Positions 53,362 to 64,000 of a stretch of 64,000 bases of DNA are shown piece by piece. The stretch comes from Incurvaria masculella (taxonomy: Eukaryota; Arthropoda; Insecta; Lepidoptera; Incurvariidae): NCBI GenBank assembly GCA_946894095.1, contig OX335655.1, forward strand, positions 2,542,001-2,606,000, given 5' to 3'. The notes below the pieces were generated by a model that was given only the letters and a program-made list of their open reading frames with translations, was not told where the DNA came from and searched no databases. Position numbers and translations under genes: made by a program. Each line of letters starts with the position of its first letter. Within the stretch, counting starts at the first letter, position 1.

Positions 53362-53632
53362 CTCCGTCCCCTTTCTACCGTCGCACAACGCGGAATAGGC
53401 AGGGAATGTACCCATTCACTGTCGACATTCCCAAAATGAGAACCCACCGATCGGCTAGATCTTTTTCTGTAGGGTAGGTTAACTATGGAATGGACTCCCT
53501 GCCGAAGTTTTTTCCTGAAAATACAACCTGGGATCCTTCAAATATGGTTTGAATAAGCACCTGGCTGGCCGGCATGGTTCCCGCAGCCTGGCGTCCAGGG
53601 TCCTGGCGTGCGCCATTTGCCACTCTTAACAT
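53362..53632 (+). pseudogene. Non-LTR polymerase C-terminus (Jockey/CR1-like), decayed
   Basis: FYRRTTRNRQGMYPFTVDIP, KMRTHRSARSF, a stop, then YGMDSLPKFFPEN. A frameshift leads to YNLGSFKYGLNKHLAG and SLASRVLACAICHS. The layout parallels 17210-17635 (HPLVVDI, RT..WN.LP, NLGVFK). Confidence 0.65.
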
Positions 53633-53939
53633 AAAAAAAACTAGTGTATAAATGGTATACAAATTATTAAAAAGGTGATGTTTTCATTTACCGTGGTGCG
53701 TGTCTTATCAAAATAAGAAATATTAATACAAACGAGGACATATGAAGTGGATGCATGCCCGTGTAAACAATTTAATATGTTGACGAACACATCCAAGAAA
53801 GAAGTTCAGGTTTTTCTCGTATGCATAAATATCACTTAGCGATATTGGCAATGGTAAGCGCATAAAAAACCTGAAACACAAATGAATGAGTTTTTTATTG
53901 AATTTCAGCGCTCACAGAAACTAATCGAATTACTGTATC
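53633..53939. other. Unannotated stretch
   Basis: No supported feature. Confidence 0.4.
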
Positions 53940-54145
53940 GAGTAAGCCCCGATTGCACAACGAGACGGCCGATTTTATCAATGTTCAAAAACGTCACTTT
54001 TAGTGGTACACTTTTTGTAGTGTTTGTGTGTAGTGGTATAGAGTTTCTTCCATACTGTCCACACAAAGTGACGTGTTTAATCATACTTTGACGTTGATTT
54101 TGATTTTTGTCGTTACGTGCCCTCGGCCCTGAGTCATGCTGTAGC
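53940..54145 (+). repeat. Repeat shared with 62490-62625
   Basis: AGCCCCGATTGCACAACGAG, GTCACTTTTAGTG, CTTCCATACTGTCCACAC and ACGTTGATTTTGATTTTTG match the sequence just right of the 62-kb foldback. It is probably a non-autonomous element of the same family. Confidence 0.65.
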
Positions 54146-54194
54146 GTTTCGAATAATAAAGAACTACATTGAGTTACATATTTACTCTATACAT

Positions 54195-54345
54195 GGCCTG
54201 TAGCTCAGTGGCGCAGGAACCCATTATCCATGGTAGAGGTCATGGGTTCTATACCCGCCCCGTTCATATACCACTTTTTTTCCCTTACTGTATTGGAAAA
54301 GTGCATTTCGTCACGAATGCGAGCTGTTGTTCCATGGTTTCCATA
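54195..54345 (+). mobile_element. SINE 5' head only, tRNA-like, 3' part missing
   Basis: GGCCTGTAGCTCAGTGGCG (A-box) and ATGGGTTCTATACCCGCC (B-box GGTTCTATACC), then GTGCATTTCGTCACGAATGC and CCATGGTTTCC, where it stops. Loss of the 3' end is the reverse of the usual 5' truncation. Confidence 0.75.
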
Positions 54346-54569
54346 GACATTTTATCAATTAAATCAAAATCATATTGAACTAGGGAAAAATCTTAAATGT
54401 ATTTTATATGTTTCTTGTAAAACTTTTAAAAGAAAGTAGTTACAAAATCCGGGCTTATTTTAAAATTGGTTCCTAAGGGCATTTTCAACTTACGAACCCT
54501 TGGGAAGTGTAAGGTGGGTACCTTAATATTTGAGCCCGTTATTGAATTTTAAAAATTGAGTTCGCCGAA

Positions 54570-55119
54570 GAAATCCCTTCCCGGGGGAACTAACTCATTC
54601 GCGGGCACGGTACAAAACCGTGCTATTGCGCTCTGGGACCTTCTCTGTTTCAAAGAAAAATACAGGTTCCGTGATAAGGCGGATGCAACATGTCCTCAAA
54701 GCAGACAATGCGCGTAGTCTTTGATTTGGTAAGATTTGCGAAAAGTTTAATTACAAAACGACTTAGAGCTAAAAGTAAACTACGACCGCTGAAGTAAAAA
54801 ATCTAACAAAAACCAATAAAATTTATTATAAATCTTCATGAAACAAGCTATGTCTGATCACTAATCTTTTTAAGATGTTTTTATTTTATCGTTGAGTAAT
54901 CCACCTCCAAAGTTATTGTATAAAACGCGCGAAAAATTCGAACTTTCGGACCTTTTAACTTAGAAACCAAACACAATTTTACAATGCCAACAGTCATCGG
55001 ACATCTAGTTCGATCAAATAAAGCTATTTTGAGTATTATTTTGGATCTATGACAAGAAATATGCACATGATCTTCTTTCCACGTTTGTATGGGCAGTTGA
55101 GCGGGGTGGCCTACCTTAA
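54570..55119 (+). mobile_element. TTAA-type GGTGGCCC MITE, left end eroded
   Basis: CCCTTCCCGGGGGAACTAAC, AACCGTGCTATTGCGC and AATTCGAACTTTCGGACC to GGGGTGGCCTACCTTAA. The left TIR is degraded. Confidence 0.85.
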
Positions 55120-55340
55120 GGTCGATAAATGGGTGAAGTAGACTAATTCAGTGATGTAAGCAAACTGAAAATGGCTCTTGTTATGAGAATTGAGAAGGGT
55201 TTTTAGGTGATTGTACTGCATGCATTGCACCAGTTACGGAGCATAAAATACTACTTTTCTTCCAGTTCATCTAGTAATGTGCGACTAAAGTGTTTGTTGT
55301 TCGCGGTTCAGATTACATGCAAAACTTAGGTAGATATTGG
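55120..55340. other. Unannotated stretch
   Basis: No supported feature. Confidence 0.4.
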
Positions 55341-55341
55341 T

Positions 55342-55514
55342 ATTAAGTAAATATACTTTTTCGTACTAAGCATGTACGTCGCTTATTTCAAGGAATGTGG
55401 TTCGGGTCCAGGCTTGCAGTATATTCTCAAAGTAGTTCTTTTTACAGGGATCTTTCTTTAATTAATGTGTCCTTGCTTCACGGTCGATTATACATACATG
55501 CATGTCACATTCCT
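55342..55514 (+). mobile_element. Rearranged copy of the 30.8-31.0 kb tRNA-headed element
   Basis: 55342-55398 is the reverse complement of 30985-31040 (its 3' end). 55397-55514 is a forward copy of 30884-30992 (GGTTCGGGTCCA, TTGCAGTATATTC, TACATGCATGTCACATTCCT). The 3' piece is thus flipped and moved to the front, joined at AAGGAATGTGG. Confidence 0.8.
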
Positions 55515-55543
55515 AGGTATTGGTATTGATACCAATACCTAGG
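55512..55543. repeat. Perfect 32-bp palindrome
   Basis: CCTAGGTATTGGTAT, TG, ATACCAATACCTAGG. It starts at the exact 3' end of the preceding element. Confidence 0.95.
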
Positions 55544-55636
55544 TGGTAGTAGTAGATACCAACAGATGCAATGAACTCTAGTCGAAACTTAAATTAAAAT
55601 GATCCGTTTTTTACCATCTCATCTAATTAATCTGTT

Positions 55637-55703
55637 CAGGGCCTGTCATGGTACCTATTTTCCATGAAATGTGTTGTGCCAATATCTTGACAAAACAAAA
55701 ATG
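55637..55703 (+). mobile_element. SINE body fragment
   Basis: GGGCCTGTCATGGTACCTAT, TTCCATGAAATGTGTTGTGC and a trailing AAAACAAAAATG suggest a diverged tail. Confidence 0.45.
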
Positions 55704-55946
55704 TGACGAAATAACCCTGTTTTTCCGGACCGACCAGAGGATCAAATTGTGAAAACATCTTCCTTAAGATCAGGTTACTTGAAATCGTAAGGTTAATCGT
55801 AATGTCGTTATTAAGTTAAGTAATTTATTTATTATTTAAGACTTTTCACATTGTGGGTTGTTGTTTCCTCGTAGTTCTTTGCTTTAGACCGTTCTACCAA
55901 TGTAAGTTTGGCAGGAGCATTTAGGTATGAAATCATAATTGTGTTC

Positions 55947-56348
55947 GGCTCGAGCCTAGTGGCGCGGGGACTGGCCTAGCGTACCAGAGGCCCGGGTTCA
56001 ATACCAACTTGTACCACTGTCTTTCTCTTTCAGAGTTCGATAAGTGCATTTCGTCACGAATGCGAGCTGATCCATGGTTCGGAATCCCTGTAAAACTGTA
56101 GGTCCCCTTCCCCCTACTAGGTGGTAGGGTTTAAGCCCGCCCGGGTCGGTACCATCGCATTGGATGAAAAGATGGTCGAAGCGGCAATGAAAAATTGTCC
56201 GTGTTTTCCATCCAGTTCAATGTAGCCGTGCTCATAAAGGGAAGGTCCTGGCATGGCACCTAATTCCTTCGGGTATGTGGTGTATTGGGCTAATATCATA
56301 ACGGTAGTTGTGTGGTATTAACCATCCATGTCAGGTCGCATAAAAAAA
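55947..56348 (+). mobile_element. SINE with tRNA-like head, full length
   Basis: GGCTCGAGCCTAGTGGCG (A-box) and CGGGTTCAATACC (B-box) lead into the shared body and CAGGTCGCATA7. It is nearly identical to 38669-39075. Confidence 0.95.
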
Positions 56349-56399
56349 TAAATAAAAAAATCATTTAAGTGGACGAAAAAAAAGATAAAATAACAACAC

Positions 56400-56540
56400 A
56401 ATTTATAGACCAGTGAAGTTTCTTTGCGGGTTCTTCTTCACTGGTTGATCGAATCCGCGGATCAATCAAATTGTGACATGACTTAGTGTAGTTTGACTAC
56501 CAGAAGTTGAATAAATAAATGCGATTAATGAAATAAAATG
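56400..56540 (+). repeat. LINE 3' tail-like repeat (TTTCTTTGCGGATT family)
   Basis: GTGAAGTTTCTTTGCGGGTT, CACTGGTTGATCGAATCCGC and a final GAAATAAAATGAAATGAAATG, as in 13566-13900. Confidence 0.7.
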
Positions 56541-57054
56541 AAATGAAATGTAAAAGCATGTATGGAAGATAAAAATCTCTATAAAGTATTCGATTTTTTT
56601 TTCGTCTATTTTTTTTGGATATCCGGATTTCCTGCCTCGGGCGAAGTATAAAACGTTTTTAACTTTAGATTATTTTGTTGGGCTGAATGTAATATTTAAA
56701 AGTACATTTTAATAAAATAGACGTAAAATTATTAAAATACCAATCAAATGCAATAAACGGAAATGACGATATATGTTATCTTGAACCATAAACAAGAAAA
56801 TTGTCTAAATCATTTATAGTTTCCACGCGCGCCAGCTTGAAAACTTAGTAAATAGGTGTTCATAAAAATTTTTTTTAAAGAATATAAGCAGCTCATTAAA
56901 ACCATTTTACGGTTTTACACTAGATCACTACATTTAACACTTAGATTATAGTCTAAACTTTGATATTTAGATTTTACAAAGGGTGTTTATTCTTAACCGA
57001 CGCTGAGATAAAATAAAAATTTACCTAAAATATTGGAGGTTTGCGTCATACGGA
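56541..57054. other. Unannotated AT-rich stretch
   Basis: No supported feature. Confidence 0.4.
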
Positions 57055-57428
57055 GCCTTAAGGCTGTTCCGACCCATATAAAGTTGTTTGCACACATAAC
57101 GCTAAAAGTATTGCACTTTAAGCCACGAATTAATAATAAAAGTTTAATATAGATATATTACTTGCAGCGAAAACTATTTCAGAATTTCAGGATTATTGGT
57201 TTTGTTACAATTTATTTAAATACAATTTTTATTTAACAGCGCCATCTAACGGTGTGAAACTTCTAATCGGCAATTACAACGAAACCATTAAACCTGAAAT
57301 TGTGAATATTATTTCGCTGCATCTACTATGGCTATATTTAATATTTTTGACGAATTCGTGCCCTTAAAGTGCAATACTTTTTGCGTTCTGTGTAAAAAAA
57401 ACATTGTATGGGTCGGAACATCCTTAAG
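57055..57428. mobile_element. MITE with long terminal inverted repeats, copy 2
   Basis: CCTTAAGGCTGTTCCGACCC and TAAAAGTATTGCACTTTAAG at the left; CCCTTAAAGTGCAATACTTTT and GGGTCGGAACATCCTTAAGG at the right. The arms are about 85 bp. The interior has ACAGCGCCATCTAACGG. Same family as 7714-8230. Confidence 0.85.
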
Positions 57429-58510
57429 GATTGTTTTGTCTGAATTGAATCTGGCTTCGAGGGTAGTCACGCCAGCTGGTTCCGCAATGTTCCGTACGGC
57501 GAGAAGTCGTCACAGCGACGCAAAACCACCCCTAACGAGCCTAATCGACGTCGGATGAAGCACTCTGGCAGCCATCTTGAAACAAACAACTCACCTAAAC
57601 TTGTATGAGTAAGACGATGCAGAAAATGTTATTTGTAAAAAAAAAAAGTAAGAGATTAAGAATCAGACTAAGTGACGTTTATTATTGCATGTAAAAAAAA
57701 CATATGACAATAATTACAAGCTATGCACAAATAAGCTGATTAAACTATTACATTTATACAATAAAGAATACCTTAAATAAATATAAATAGAATTATATGT
57801 ATATACATAGCCTAAATTAAATTAACAGGGTGCAACAAAATGTCTAGACGCAGTCACATACTAACATATGTTAGTCGCTAAGTGACAGTAACTGGAAAAC
57901 TATTTACAATTTCTTAATAATAAATGTTAAAATTAATGTAAAAAACCAATACTTTGTTCAGAGAACGTAAATCATATTTGAATGACGGTTAATCCTTGTG
58001 ACAAATAGTATTGATTAAAAATTATTTCTTAATAATATAAATATCATTATACAAATGTAACTTAGATTTTGATATTTGTATCTGGCGATTCGTTAAGGCG
58101 ATTCTAAGCTAATAGTGGACATGTATAACTCCTTAAAAATAATAAGTTGCAGCGGCGGCACATTTAGCAGTAGCAATTTGAAAAAAATACAAAAATAACT
58201 GGAATTTAACATTTACGGATTAACAGTGTTCAGCTAACTTATTTAGCTTGACAATAATGTGTCGAACAAAATGAAAATCTAAATAAACCAAACTGGAATT
58301 TGTTACATAATTCTGAGGGTGTTTAAAAAAAAGTGTCCATTTACAATTAGCACTATTTAGCGCAATGCGTCAAAATTATGTCGCACTTTCTAGCCTTTTT
58401 TTTTCATTACTAATGTTTGTATGACATTAAATATATAACTGCTTAAAGTGCTTGCCAATACAGCTATGGTTTATAATTTTCTATATCTAATAAGCAGAAA
58501 TAGCGACACA
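57429..58510. other. Unannotated stretch of about 1.1 kb
   Basis: AT-rich, with a short palindrome ACTAACATATGTTAGT at about 57862. The frame 57328-57558 starts inside the MITE. Confidence 0.4.
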
Positions 58511-59166
58511 CTACGGGGGAACGGCAGAACGTCTAATATGCAGATCGTATAATATCATATTTTAACAAAATTTTAAAACCATGCACAACGTATAATATAA
58601 TCGGCAGATCGTATAATTTTATACGTAGTGCATGAAGAAGTTAAAAAAAATAAATTATTTATTTCTCCATGCATAACGTATAATAGTCACAACGTATAAA
58701 ATTATGATCTTTATTTAACAAAAAAAGAAAACCATGCATATCATATAATCCAAAAACTTTTCATACGATAAGCGCCATTATAAATATACCTTTAAAGCGT
58801 ACACTCGCACGCGACTTTTCGACCGTCTCAATTAGAGTAAGGTGGCCTTGTTACTCTTTAACAAATATCGATTCGTAGCAATTTCAGCCTTACATGTATC
58901 GAATTAGGGCGCTTTATGCAGTGCTTAAATGGCATATTATACGTTCTGCACTGTTTTCTTTTTTGTGAATGCACGTTAGGAATATTATACGTTGTGACTA
59001 TTATACGTTATGCATGATGCAAAGAGTTGATTCTATTTTTAAACTTTCTTCATGCACAACGTATACAATTATACGTTGTGAATATTATACGATTTGCATG
59101 GTTTTGATTTTTTGGAAAAAAATACTTTTATACGTTGTGAATATTATACCTATTGAATACGACTCC
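58511..59166 (-). mobile_element. Element built from CGTATAAT/ATTATACG boxes, copy 2 (inverted)
   Basis: CTACGGGGGAACGGCAGAAC at the left and ATTGAATACGACTCC at the right are the reverse of the ends at 45634-46120. It carries at least a dozen CGTATAAT or ATTATACG boxes, often arranged ATTATACGTTGTGAATATTATAC. It is about 170 bp longer than copy 1 because of extra box-rich sequence at 58910-59060. Confidence 0.85.
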
Positions 59167-59308
59167 ACACTACTATGGCGTCATCTACATGAACCCACAA
59201 TCCGTGGGATTGAAAGTGGCCACAAAACCTCTAAACAGTGAGATTAAAAATGATAACCCCATAACTTCAGAAACGGTTGAAGCTACAAATAAAGCAAACA
59301 CACTTCAC

Positions 59309-59562
59309 AGCTCGTGGTGTAGGGGCTAGAGTACTTGCCCTACTAGGTGGTAGTGTTAAGCCTTACCACCGCGTTGAATAAACCATGGTTGAAGTGGCAA
59401 TTAAAAATTGTCCGTGTTCTCCTTCCACATCAATGTAGCCGTGCTCATAAAGCGAAGGTCCTGGCATGGCACCTAATGCCTTGGGGAATGTAGGAAATTG
59501 GGCAAATATCATAACGGTAGTTGTGTGGTATTATCCACCCATGTCAGGTTCCATTAAAAAAA
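59309..59562 (+). mobile_element. SINE with short GTGGTGTAGGGG head
   Basis: CTCGTGGTGTAGGGGCTAGA (A-box-like) runs directly into CCTACTAGGTGGTAGTGTTA, skipping the B-box and spacer. The body then continues to CATGTCAGGTTCCATTA6. The same head start occurs alone at 27460-27479. Confidence 0.75.
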
Positions 59563-59945
59563 TATAAAGATATTTTTATCAATACCATCATAACAGACAA
59601 ACTAAAGCGAATATCGTACATGTTACGGATTCTGGGATATTTGAAATAACTGCTACAACAACTTTCTCTAAGCTGTGTGAGTTTTAAACTGAAAATTTTA
59701 AGAAAATTTATGTCCTTCCCAAAACATTACCAACTTCCCGCCTGCTCGGGTTATTAGTGCTGAAATTCGGCAATTAATCATAACTCGAATACGAACGAAT
59801 TATGCCTAGAGTGATATTATTGACTAAGCTAACTTATCCATTAGAGCTACGTCGGACCCAAGGAAATAAGTAAATGCAAGTAATTATATAATCTTTAGGA
59901 TTGAAAATTTAGCTCGAGAATTGTGCTGAAGTGAAAGAAGAATAC
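59563..59945. other. Unannotated stretch
   Basis: No supported feature. Confidence 0.4.
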
Positions 59946-60410
59946 AGTCAGTCAGCCAGTCAGTCAGCGTGCTTGCGTCCACTGCTGGACGTACGCCTCT
60001 CCAATTTTTATCCAGTCCTCCCGGCCCTCAGCGGTACGGAAACACTGCTTTCCGCCGACGCACTTGATGTCGTCCCACACTTCGTTTTCCTGTCCACGGC
60101 CGCCAGTGTAGGACACGGTTACTCCAACGGTCGTCGTCTCCTCGGCTGACGTGAGCAGCCCACTGCCATTTGAGCTTGGCCACCCGGTGTCCAATATCGA
60201 CTACTTTGGCACGTCGTCGGCGGATTGCCAAGTTACGCACCATATCCCGTAGCGATATTCCCAGCATGGCTTGCTCCATTGCTCGCTGGGCAACTGTCAA
60301 CCTTTGGAGAACGGCGACCGTACGTCATAACCGGGAGGACGCGTTGGTCATATATTTGGGTCTTTAATTTTTGCGGAAGGTTCAACCGCAGAGCGAATTT
60401 AACGTTTGGA
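59946..60410 (-). pseudogene. RTE-like LINE 3' end, frameshifted
   Basis: Minus strand in order: VKFALRLNLPQKLKTQIYDQ, RVLPVMTYG, (shift) TVAQRAMEQAMLGISLRDMV, KVVDIGHRVAKLKWQWAAHV, DDRWSNRVLHWRPWTGKRSV, (shift) WDDIKCVGGKQCFRTAEGRE and GEAYVQQWTQ. A tail with CTGACTGACTGGCTGACTGA follows. It matches 24.3-24.9 kb and is better preserved. Only the C-terminal third of the polymerase is present. Confidence 0.85.
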
Positions 60411-60775
60411 CGTTATGGTGATAAATGATAGGGAGATATTGAAAAAGTAAACGAATACTTTTTACCTACATCAATTGCTCAATGGGCTTATCATAGCCTC
60501 CAATTACTCGAGCGAATCTGAAGAATTCGAAAAAGAAAATTGCAAACAATCTTATCGCAATAAAAGCCAGTGAAAATCAGTCTTCGTCCCTTATCCAATG
60601 GTATACGGATAAAGAGAAATGGAAGCGAGAACGTTTTAAACGTAGATTGTTTGATTAGCATATAAAAGTATTGCATTTCGTTATAGGCGAAGAGTTCTGA
60701 CTATAAGACTTTAGTATTTGTGGGTAAGGCAGCATTAGGCGGATAATTTAGCAGTTAATAATATATTTCTTTAAA
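60411..60775. other. Unannotated stretch
   Basis: No supported feature. Confidence 0.4.
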
Positions 60776-61061
60776 AACCGGACATGTATGGCTGGGCACC
60801 ACAAGGGAACTGGGAGCCATGCCAGAGCCTCATTTTGCATGGAAGGCTGCATGGAACTAGACGAGAAACAAACATAACTTTCATTGCCACTTCGAACAAA
60901 CCGTTTTTAAGCCAATCAACCAGAGGGCAACTAGTAACCCTTAGTTCTTCTAGCATTAAGTGGAATCCGATCGACGCACGGCCAGCCACGGTCACCCACC
61001 TAGAACCCAACCGCGCCCAAAGTTGCTTCACCTCGATTGTCGAACCACTGAGCTAGAGATG
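60776..61061 (-). mobile_element. SINE with tRNA/5S hybrid head, old and shortened
   Basis: On the minus strand the head has TAGCTCAGTGGTTCGACA (A-box pattern), GGTGAAGCAACTTTGGGCGC and TAGGTGGGTGACCGTGG (5S-like). The body is shortened (no ACTAGGTGGTAGGG block). This old copy keeps the tRNA-plus-5S order, so the fusion is not recent. Confidence 0.75.
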
Positions 61062-61780
61062 CGACTGTTTTGTCTGTGCGTATGTATGTGTGTTGATGAC
61101 TTAATCATACTATAAAACAATCTCGGACGAAATATTATTATTTAATTATTTATTTATTAAGCATTACAATGGTATAACACTATGATCCCTACCACCTAAA
61201 CTGGCCCACAGGCTGTATTGCTAGGTCTCTATTTTATCTATTTTACCTATAGAATAGATATATATATATAAAATAGATCGTATCTATTTTACCTATACTA
61301 CTTGCACCTGCAACATTTAAATCTCTCGCTTTCTTTTATTTTTTACTTTACTTTTTCTAAACTGTTGTATCTTACGATAGAATTCACCAGGTGAACTGTG
61401 AATTCAAGCGGGCTCAGATGGCTGGAACAGTAGTGTTTTTCTTCTAGAGACGAATAATAACCAAAATAAATCAAATATATTTTCCTTTAATTATTTAAAA
61501 TATGTTATATAGATCGTCGAGCTTTCTTTCAGTAGAAATTATATTTACCGTCACAAGTCTTTGGACGTTATCTGAATACGTAAACACGATAACTCTAAAT
61601 ACTCAAAGGAGATCGTTACCCTAAACACCCACGAACAGAAGCAAATAGAATTTCTTCGTGTGTATCACGACGCACGTCCCTAGGGAGCGGTAGATTACGG
61701 AGATAGCGCTTACGGGGAAAAGAGAGGGGAGGAGAGTGGAAAATGGAGCTGCCAGGTGTGACCGCAGAGAAGAATTGGAC
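61062..61780. other. Unannotated stretch
   Basis: Contains a small TATATA-centred palindrome at 61240-61300 (AAAATAGATCGTATC and TATAGAATAGATATA). No gene. Confidence 0.4.
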
Positions 61781-61782
61781 GG

Positions 61783-62080
61783 TTTTTAGGGTTCCGTACA
61801 CAAAGGGTGCCAACGGAACCCTATTAGTAAGCCTCCGCTGTCCGTCCGTCCGTCCGTCTGTCACAGGGCCGTATCTCATGAACCGTAATAGGTAGGTAGC
61901 TGAAATTCTCACTGAGTGTGAATTTATTTTGCCGCTATAGCAACAAATAGGTAAAATAAAAAAAATAAAAAATTAAAGGTAGATCCCGCACAAATAATGT
62001 GATTTTTTTGTGTTAAATCTTGTACCATCGGGTACGGAACCCTTCGTTTGCGACTCCGACTTGCAATTGGCCGGTTTTTT
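61783..62080 (+). mobile_element. (CCGT)n element
   Basis: TTTTTAGGGTTCCGTACACAAAGG, (CCGT)4, AACCGTAATAGGTAGG and AATTGGCCGGTTTTTT. It is typical in length and order. Confidence 0.95.
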
Positions 62081-62310
62081 AAGCTTATGTGGATATTGAT
62101 GGCAAATATTATACCTAATAACATTAGGCCCATCATAATACTTAACTGAAGGAACTAATGCTGAGATTCATAGACATTACTAGTATTTAGCTGAGCCTAA
62201 GTATTTCTTTCGACCGTAAGTTGTGACATTAAATGTATTGACCGAATGTCAAATTTGACAGTCGGCAGCCATACTTTACCTAAGCCAAGCACGAGTAATC
62301 TCGAGTGAAT

Positions 62311-62477
62311 CTCAGGCTGAGATAAATAGTCGTAACAAAAACTAAGACTAACGAAAAGTAGTACTTTGTGACGTCACTTTGGCACAGTTTGTATGGACGA
62401 AATCTCAAAATAATGCAAAGTGACGCCACAAAGTACTACTTTTCGTTAGTCTTAGTTTCTGTTATCTCAGCCTCAGT
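62311..62477. mobile_element. Foldback element, arms about 60-68 bp
   Basis: AGGCTGAGATAAATAG, ACTAAGACTAACGAAAAG and TAGTACTTTGTGACG at the left pair with GCCACAAAGTACTACTTTTC, GTTAGTCTTAGTTTCTG and TTATCTCAGCCT at the right, around about 34 nt. The left arm has about 8 extra bases. The adjacent 62490-62625 matches 53940-54145. Confidence 0.9.
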
Positions 62478-62489
62478 CTTAGCCCCGGT

Positions 62490-62625
62490 TGCACGAAGAA
62501 ACGACTGAGTCACTTTTAGTGAACCGCATAGAATTCCTTCCATACTGTCCACACGTTACTTTACGTGTTTAATAATACTTTGGCGTTGATTTTGATTGTT
62601 TGTTCTTTCGTGCACTCGGCTCTAA
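62490..62625 (+). repeat. Repeat shared with 53940-54145
   Basis: CCGGTTGCACGAAGAAACGA, CTTCCATACTGTCCACACGT and GGCGTTGATTTTGATTG. Confidence 0.65.
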
Positions 62626-64000
62626 GTGTCCTTACCTTGATTCGAATTCGGCCACTATTAACTGCATAAAAGGCACAGGTTAGGCACGGCTTAGGTACGT
62701 CATATTAGTGATCAGTGGATAATTAACAAAAGCTATCTTTTTAGCTGAGAAAACTTAAGATCGAAGCTACGCGTTACGCGAGCGTTACGCGAGCGCCGGC
62801 TACGAGCCGCTCATGCGCAGCATGTTCATGTTTATTATTTGCCCAAAGATAATTTCAGATAATGCGTGTTATAAAAGAAAACCAATTAGAAGTTATTATA
62901 ATGATTTTGAGTGTCAATTAAAAATACGCTTACTGGAGAGGAATGCAGTGAAGATACCTAAGATGTTGTCAAAAGACAAGTTAACAAACTTGATGAATGC
63001 TGGATGGTGAATAACGTTTGGGAATCTCTGATAAGTTGAGTTGGCACGCACATTTCTCATCACTCACACGAGAAAATGGAGGCGGATCAGAGAAAAAATC
63101 TTCAATCTTTTGGATATACTTAAATTACGTAAGCAAAATTTTCATACAATCCAATTTAATTAGAAAGAACGATCCGTTTCCTTGCATTTAAAAAAGATAC
63201 AATGGGCTAATTGGTCTCACTGGTCCCATCGACATGAATGAGATATACAGGGTCTCCCGAAACTCAACGTCAACGTCAAACATATTCCAGTTCTTATTAG
63301 TGGAAATAGGTATGTTTGGAAAATAAAAAAAAACTACGGCTCCCCTAAGTAAGCTGTCCTTTGACGGCCGTTTGATGTTACATTTCTGACAGCCCGTATA
63401 GTCACTAGAAAAAGCTCATAATCTAGTTTGATTCACATTATGGCAAGTCAGTTGAAATTTATAGGTAAATCGAGATATATGTGAGGGTAAACATGTAGTA
63501 AATACCAGACTTAAAGCCGGCAATTGCAAATATAAAAATAAAATATGCCCCAGTAATTTCCGAGAAAATCGTGAGATGAAAAAACATCAAAATACGTGGG
63601 AATATATATAGGTTTGCAAGTTTGAGATCTGTTAGAAAGCATTCTTGTCTAGATTTTTTTTTCGGTATATTTAAATTAAACTGCCTAATACAAACAAATA
63701 TTTACCTAATTCAGGCTTTTAATACTACTTATTATGTTTGAAATTTTTAAAACACTTTAATTTAAAGATATGATTAAAATGTTGCCCCGAGACCAGTTAA
63801 TATTTAATCTCGTCGCGAGCGGACCGAAAGTCGGAACGTTGAAAAATTTCTACCAAATGAACCATCGGTAAGCCGTTAGAAAAATAATTAATTAAGTATA
63901 AACACGTCTCTTTATTAAGTCTAAAAATAGGTATCTTGCTGAAATTCCTCATTTGTTCACTATATATAGTGCGGCGGAGGAATATTGTAAAAATCGTTAA
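62626..64000. other. Unannotated right end
   Basis: GCGTTACGCGAGCG is tandemly repeated at 62770-62795. A plus-strand frame at 62813-63010 has no recognised domain. TACAGGGTCTCCCGAAACTC at 63246 looks like the end of a Tc1/mariner-type MITE, but I could not find its partner end. Confidence 0.35.

Noticed and set aside
57328..57558. Plus-strand 76-codon frame
   Set aside because: Its first third is the MITE terminal repeat and the rest has no domain.

Overview
This is a eukaryotic, AT-rich, gene-poor window dominated by transposon debris. It most likely comes from a moth or butterfly. The evidence is a short (CCTAA)n insect-type telomeric motif, about ten copies of an interspersed element that starts AGGGTTCCGTACCCAAAGGG and carries a (CCGT)n run (which I recall as common in Lepidoptera), an R4/Dong-like non-LTR retrotransposon, RTE-like and Jockey/CR1-like relics, and PIF/Harbinger relics. 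I see no bacterial operon, CRISPR array or intact long host gene. Almost all open frames shorter than 100 codons lie inside repeats.

Layout. 0-5.3 kb: a SINE tail at the left edge, an 88-bp tandem repeat (1831-2271), a reverse-strand SINE, two (CCGT)n elements and the telomere-like motif. 5.7-10.3 kb: a LINE-tail repeat, a 5S-headed SINE split by a perfect 47-bp inverted repeat, a long-TIR MITE, two MITE copies joined through one shared TTAA, a LINE 3' end and (TTA)n tracts. 12.5-14.9 kb: a MITE with TIRs over 100 bp, a (CCGT)n element, a LINE 3' tail. 17-24.9 kb: LINE C-termini, a dense SINE cluster, a 1.8-kb R4/Dong-like pseudogene bounded on both sides by (TA)n, and an RTE-like relic. 25.6-30.2 kb: two Harbinger-like relics in opposite orientation. 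30.8-34.8 kb: a sequence with a bacterial-type tRNA-Leu D-arm, a second long-TIR MITE, a TTAA element. 35.4-35.9 kb: a CpG-rich stretch holding the best candidate host exon, a THAP-like zinc-finger start. 36.9-45 kb: more SINEs and (CCGT)n elements, several hairpins, GC-rich islands and an I/R1-like LINE end. 45.6-46.1 and 58.5-59.2 kb: two inverted copies of an element built from dozens of CGTATAAT/ATTATACG boxes. 47-64 kb: more MITEs, (CCGT)n elements, SINEs, an inverted RTE-like 3' end and a long foldback.

The most interesting pattern is a SINE superfamily with one shared body and poly(A) tail but interchangeable Pol III heads: a tRNA-like head, at least three other tRNA-like variants, and a head that fuses a tRNA A-box to the internal control region of 5S rRNA. 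About 17 full or partial copies are recognisable. A second theme is repeated formation of near-perfect inverted duplications (6.7, 39.4, 41.1, 55.4 and 62.4 kb). All family assignments come from reading the sequence; no database search was run.
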